Shown: one piece after another, positions 6,295 through 9,048 of the stretch
Position numbering within the stretch: position 1 is the stretch's first letter
Layout: the number at the start of each line of letters is the position of its first letter
Source: Hyphomicrobiales bacterium
GTDB taxonomy: Bacteria > Pseudomonadota > Alphaproteobacteria > Rhizobiales > Kaistiaceae
Assembly (NCBI GenBank): GCA_017305815.1
Contig: JAFKJZ010000466.1
Location: 1 to 9,048 of the forward strand
Length of the DNA stretch: 9,048 nucleotides
Direction of reading: 5' to 3'
Position numbers and translations under genes: made by a program
Notes under the pieces: model-generated
The model's input: the letters and a program-made list of their open reading frames with translations, nothing else
Database searches by the model: none
Told to the model about the DNA's origin: nothing

Positions 6295-6300
6295 CACGCC

Positions 6301-6726
6301 ATGGTCCGCGTCGTCGGGATTGACCATCTCGTCATCCGCGTCAGCGACTTCGGGATATCGAAGGCCTTCTATGGCCGCCTCTTCGCGTTTCTCGGTTTCG
6401 AGGTGCTGGGCGACTATGGCGACACGATCGGCTGGACCAACGGCAAGACGCGCTTCTGGATCGGCGAGGCCGATGCCGAGGGGAAGAAGCACAAATACCG
6501 CATCGGCGACATCGGCTTCCACCACTACGCCTTCGAACTCCGGAGCCGGCAGGACGTAGATGATCTCGAGGCCTTCCTGAAACGGGAAAAGGTGGAGATC
6601 GTCGATCCCGCGGGCGAGTACTACGACGACTACTACGCCGTGTTTTTCCTGGATCCGGACGGGTTGAAGCTCGAAGGCATGAAATATGGCGAGAAGACCG
6701 CGCGGGGCGCGGGGAAGGGCAACTGA
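6301..6726 (+). CDS. VOC-family (glyoxalase/bleomycin-resistance fold) protein
   Basis: A 141-residue cytosolic protein of the vicinal-oxygen-chelate fold: two beta-alpha-beta-beta-beta repeats, about 1-58 and 70-130. Likely metal ligands are visible at the usual places: H9 in GIDHLVIRV, H74 or H75 in GFHHYAFEL at the start of the second repeat, and E125 in DPDGLKLEGM at its end. The FLDPDGLKLEG ending is typical of dioxygenase- and lyase-like members. Many of these are dimers acting on small electrophiles or aromatics, but the substrate cannot be read from sequence. The start at 6301 is set by a strong Shine-Dalgarno. Its stop lies 47 bases before the ATG of the OGFr-like gene, and a GTG start for that gene lies only two bases beyond the stop, so the two are probably cotranscribed and perhaps translationally coupled. 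Confidence 0.88.
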   Translation: MVRVVGIDHLVIRVSDFGISKAFYGRLFAFLGFEVLGDYGDTIGWTNGKTRFWIGEADAEGKKHKYRIGDIGFHHYAFELRSRQDVDDLEAFLKREKVEIVDPAGEYYDDYYAVFFLDPDGLKLEGMKYGEKTARGAGKGN

Positions 6727-6773
6727 ATGTGCCCGAAACCGTCAGGCCCTTCGATCGGCATGGGAGCGGCAGG

Positions 6774-7298
6774 ATGACGACGGCCGAATCCGCGCTGGTC
6801 CGCTTCCACGCCGGCGTCGCCACCGACAGCGAGGGACGCCGGATCGCCGAGATACTTGCCTGGGGTGACGACGATCTCGAACGGGTCCACGACTACATCC
6901 AGTGGCTGTTTCCTCTCCCGGAGCGGAGCGGCTTCAATCCGTATGCGCCGATCCTGACCCCGTCCGACATCGCGGCGTTCCGGGAGCGCGCCGATCTGCG
7001 CACCTCGCTGCACAGGGCCCTCCAGCGGCTGCTGGCCTTCTATGGCTTCGCCGAGGTGAAGACGGAGGACGGGCTTGAAATCAGCCGGACGGCCGAGTTC
7101 CCGCAAAAGGCGCGGAACTGGCTGCGGCCCGGCAATCACAACCTTCTGCGCATCAGCCGCATCCTGCGCGCCCTGACGCTGCTCGGGCTCGAGCGCGAGG
7201 CGCGCAGCTTTCTGGCCGCGCTCGAAGCGCTGCATGCCGAAGCGGCCGACCAGCTGGGGCCGGTGGCGATCGCCTATTGGCGCCGGGCGGTCCAGTAG
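6774..7298 (+). CDS. Opioid growth factor receptor (OGFr) domain-related protein
   Basis: A 174-residue soluble protein matching the conserved region of the eukaryotic opioid growth factor receptor. Hallmarks are the VHDYIQWLFPLPE core (38-50), the following NPYAPIL (55-61), a helical stretch with LRTSLHRALQRLLAFYGF (75-92), and NHNLLRISRILRALTLLGL (121-139). Bacterial members carry only this domain and, as far as I know, have no established function; opioid peptide binding should not be assumed. There is no signal or membrane segment. The ATG at 6774 has TGGGAGC six bases upstream; a GTG at 6729 with GGGGAAGGG nine bases upstream would give 189 residues, adding 15 that look non-conserved. 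It follows the VOC gene on the same strand and ends only 14 bp from the convergent uvrC stop with no terminator between. Confidence 0.85.
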   Translation: MTTAESALVRFHAGVATDSEGRRIAEILAWGDDDLERVHDYIQWLFPLPERSGFNPYAPILTPSDIAAFRERADLRTSLHRALQRLLAFYGFAEVKTEDGLEISRTAEFPQKARNWLRPGNHNLLRISRILRALTLLGLEREARSFLAALEALHAEAADQLGPVAIAYWRRAVQ

Positions 7299-7312
7299 GC
7301 CGCCCGAACGCC

Positions 7313-9048
7313 TCAGTCGCCCTTGTCGTGGAAGAAATCGTAGATGTTGCGGGCCATCTGCTCGGAGATGCCGGGAACGCCGAGCAGGTCCGGCACGCTG
7401 GCCCTGCCGACTGCCTTGGCGGTGCCGAAATGGGCGAGCAGGGCGCGCTTGCGCGTCGGGCCGATGCCGTCGATCTCGTCGAGCGGGCTCTTGGTCAGCG
7501 CCGCCTTGCGCTTGGCGCGGTGCGTGCCGATGGCGAAGCGGTGCGCTTCGTCGCGCAGTCGCTGGACGAAATAGAGCACGGGATCGCGCGGCTGCAGCAT
7601 GAAGGCCTCGCGGCCCGGCACGAAGAATTTCTCGCGGCCGGCATCGCGGTCGGGGCCCTTGGCAATGCCGATCAGCGGCACCTGGTCGGTCAGGCCCAAC
7701 TCGTCGATGATGGTCTGCGCGGCGGAGAGTTGGCCCTGACCGCCATCGATGAAGACGAGATCGGGCCAGGGACCGAAACCGTCCTCGTCGCGCGGCGCGG
7801 TCTCGCGCGAGCCGACTTCCTTGACCAGCCGCGAGAAGCGCCGCGTCAGCACCTCGCGCATCATGCCGAAATCGTCGCCCGGCGTGATCTCTTCCGAGCG
7901 GATGTTGAACTTGCGGTACTGGTTCTTCACGAAGCCGGTCGGCCCGGCGACGATCATGCCGCCGACGGCGTTTGTGCCCATGATGTGGCTGTTGTCGTAG
8001 ACCTCGATGCGGCGCGGCGGCGCCTCCAGCCCGAACGCCTCGGCGACGCCTTCGAGCAGGCGGGCCTGGCTGGAGGTTTCCGCGAGGTTGCGACCGAGCG
8101 CCTCGCGCGCGTTGAGCAGCGCGTGGTCGACCAGGTCCTTCTTCTCGCCGCGCTTCGGCACCGCGATCTCGACCTTGTGCCCGGCATGCTCGGAGAGCGC
8201 CGCGGCGATCAGGTCCATCTCCTCCACTTCGTGGCTGAGCAGGATGAGTGCCGGCACGGGCTTGTCCTCGTAGAACTGCGCCAGGAAGGCGCCGAGGATC
8301 TCGGCCGCGTCGAGGCTCTTGTCGGCGCGCGGATAGAAGGCGTGGTTGCCCCAGTTCTGGCCGGTGCGGAAGAAGAACACCTGCACGCAGTTCTGGCCGC
8401 CTTCCTGATGCACCGCCAGCACGTCCGCCTCGTCGACGGATTGCGGGTTGATGCCCTGGTGCGACTGCACATGCGACAGCGCGGCGATGCGGTCGCGATA
8501 GATGGCGGCGCGTTCGAAATCGAGATCGGCGCTGGCCGCCTCCATGGCCCGGGCGAGGTCCGTCTTGATGGCCGACGACTTGCCGGTGAGAAAGCCCTTG
8601 GCCTCGCGCACGAGCTCAGCATAGTCGCCGAGCGAGATCTCGCCTGTGCAGGGGGCGGAGCAGCGCTTGATCTGGAACAGCAGGCAGGGCCGCGTCCGGC
8701 TCTCATAGACCGAATCCGTGCAGGTGCGGATCAGGAAGGCGCGCTGCATGGCGTTCATGGTGCTGCCGACGGCGCCGGCCGAGGCGAAGGGGCCGTAATA
8801 TTCGCCGCCGCGGCTGCGGGCGCCGCGATGCTTCACCAGCTGCGGCGCCTCGTGGTTGGTGATCAGGATGTAGGGAAACGACTTGTCGTCGCGCAGCAGC
8901 ACGTTGTAGCGCGGCCGGAGGCGCTTGATCAGGTTCGCTTCCAGCAGCAGCGCTTCGGTCTCGGTGCGCGTCGTGACGAATTCCATCGTCGCCGTCTGCT
9001 GGATCATGCGGATGATCCGGTTCGACTGCATGCCGACGCGCGTATAGC
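7313..9048 (-). CDS. uvrC: UvrABC excinuclease subunit C, 5' end beyond the window
   Basis: Nuclease subunit of nucleotide excision repair, which cuts on both sides of a lesion marked by UvrA/UvrB. The frame runs off the right edge: five codons (Y-T-R-V-G) precede the internal Met at 9031, so 577 residues are visible and roughly the first 45 are missing by comparison with E. coli. Counting that Met as 1: end of the GIY-YIG nuclease domain with the catalytic glutamate in TETEALLLE (E26); a Cys-X11-Cys-X7-Cys-X3-Cys set (C104, C116, C124, C128); a UVR motif that binds UvrB (about 157-188); the RNase H-like nuclease with D in VYDNSH, D in [10 protein letters not shown] and H in DEAHRFAI; and a C-terminal tandem helix-hairpin-helix region with IDGIG and VPGI. 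The GIY-YIG tyrosine and arginine lie outside. The nuclease domains look intact. pgsA does not follow it here. Confidence 0.97.
   Translation of the reverse strand, partial: YTRVGMQSNRIIRMIQQTATMEFVTTRTETEALLLEANLIKRLRPRYNVLLRDDKSFPYILITNHEAPQLVKHRGARSRGGEYYGPFASAGAVGSTMNAMQRAFLIRTCTDSVYESRTRPCLLFQIKRCSAPCTGEISLGDYAELVREAKGFLTGKSSAIKTDLARAMEAASADLDFERAAIYRDRIAALSHVQSHQGINPQSVDEADVLAVHQEGGQNCVQVFFFRTGQNWGNHAFYPRADKSLDAAEILGAFLAQFYEDKPVPALILLSHEVEEMDLIAAALSEHAGHKVEIAVPKRGEKKDLVDHALLNAREALGRNLAETSSQARLLEGVAEAFGLEAPPRRIEVYDNSHIMGTNAVGGMIVAGPTGFVKNQYRKFNIRSEEITPGDDFGMMREVLTRRFSRLVKEVGSRETAPRDEDGFGPWPDLVFIDGGQGQLSAAQTIIDELGLTDQVPLIGIAKGPDRDAGREKFFVPGREAFMLQPRDPVLYFVQRLRDEAHRFAIGTHRAKRKAALTKSPLDEIDGIGPTRKRALLAHFGTAKAVGRASVPDLLGVPGISEQMARNIYDFFHDKGD

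Larger units (their letters stand above)
5998..6300. promoter_or_regulatory. 303-bp divergent spacer between DUF1254 and VOC genes
   Basis: No credible gene is seen here. The middle (about 6080-6180) is distinctly richer in A and T than the flanking genes, as expected for back-to-back promoters, but I could not find a convincing -35/-10 pair on either strand. The minus-strand DUF1254 frame runs through 5998-6153 as an upstream extension. The inverted repeat at 6187-6207 and the VOC ribosome binding site at 6284-6294 are its clearest elements. Confidence 0.45.

Noticed and set aside
618..7312. Possible new defence, mobile or biosynthetic system in the block between pgsA and uvrC
   Set aside because: The genes are unrelated housekeeping or small-family genes, mostly in separate transcription units with their own terminators. 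There are no integrase, transposase, direct-repeat ends, nuclease-plus-sensor pairs or other signs of a cassette.

Overview
The window is GC-rich chromosomal DNA. Gene content and protein sequences point to an alphaproteobacterium, most likely in the Hyphomicrobiales (Rhizobiales). The pointers are an alphaproteobacterial UvrC and PgsA, a small DUF3297 protein, a Tim44-like membrane protein with an Ala-Asp-Ala/Arg-Arg-Gly-Gly junction, and a hairpin-rich intergenic repeat of a rhizobial kind. The genus cannot be fixed from the window. There are nine protein genes and no RNA genes, transposases, CRISPR arrays or phage genes.

Layout, left to right. pgsA (minus, 6-617) diverges from dgkA (plus, 826-1191). 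The gap between them holds a perfect 9+3+9 palindrome. A DUF3297 gene (plus, 1274-1528) then faces trhO (minus, 1689-2453), and the gap between these two is filled by a nested inverted-repeat element. trhO diverges from a Tim44-like gene (plus, 2593-3639). That gene ends in an intrinsic terminator whose loop also looks like the -10 box of a promoter for the next gene, a HAD hydrolase (plus, 3752-4462). A strong bidirectional terminator separates the HAD gene from a secreted DUF1254/DUF1214 protein (minus, 4543-5997). A 303-bp divergent spacer with a perfect inverted repeat follows. Next comes a two-gene plus-strand unit: a VOC-fold protein (6301-6726) and a bacterial relative of the eukaryotic opioid growth factor receptor domain (6774-7298). 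The latter runs head-on into uvrC (minus, 7313 to the window edge, 5' end missing).

Functional links. PgsA and DgkA lie on one phospholipid route: DgkA turns diacylglycerol into phosphatidate, which after CDP-activation is the PgsA substrate. TrhO modifies the tRNA wobble base and UvrC does nucleotide excision repair. The Tim44-like, HAD, DUF1254, VOC, OGFr-like and DUF3297 proteins have recognisable families but no assignable substrate.

uvrC and pgsA, neighbours in many alphaproteobacteria, are here on the same strand but about 6.7 kb apart with seven genes between them. I see no convincing new multi-gene system. The most interesting points are the bacterial OGFr-domain gene paired with a VOC gene, the overlapping terminator and promoter at 3679-3726, the split uvrC-pgsA pair, and the palindromes in the divergent promoter regions.
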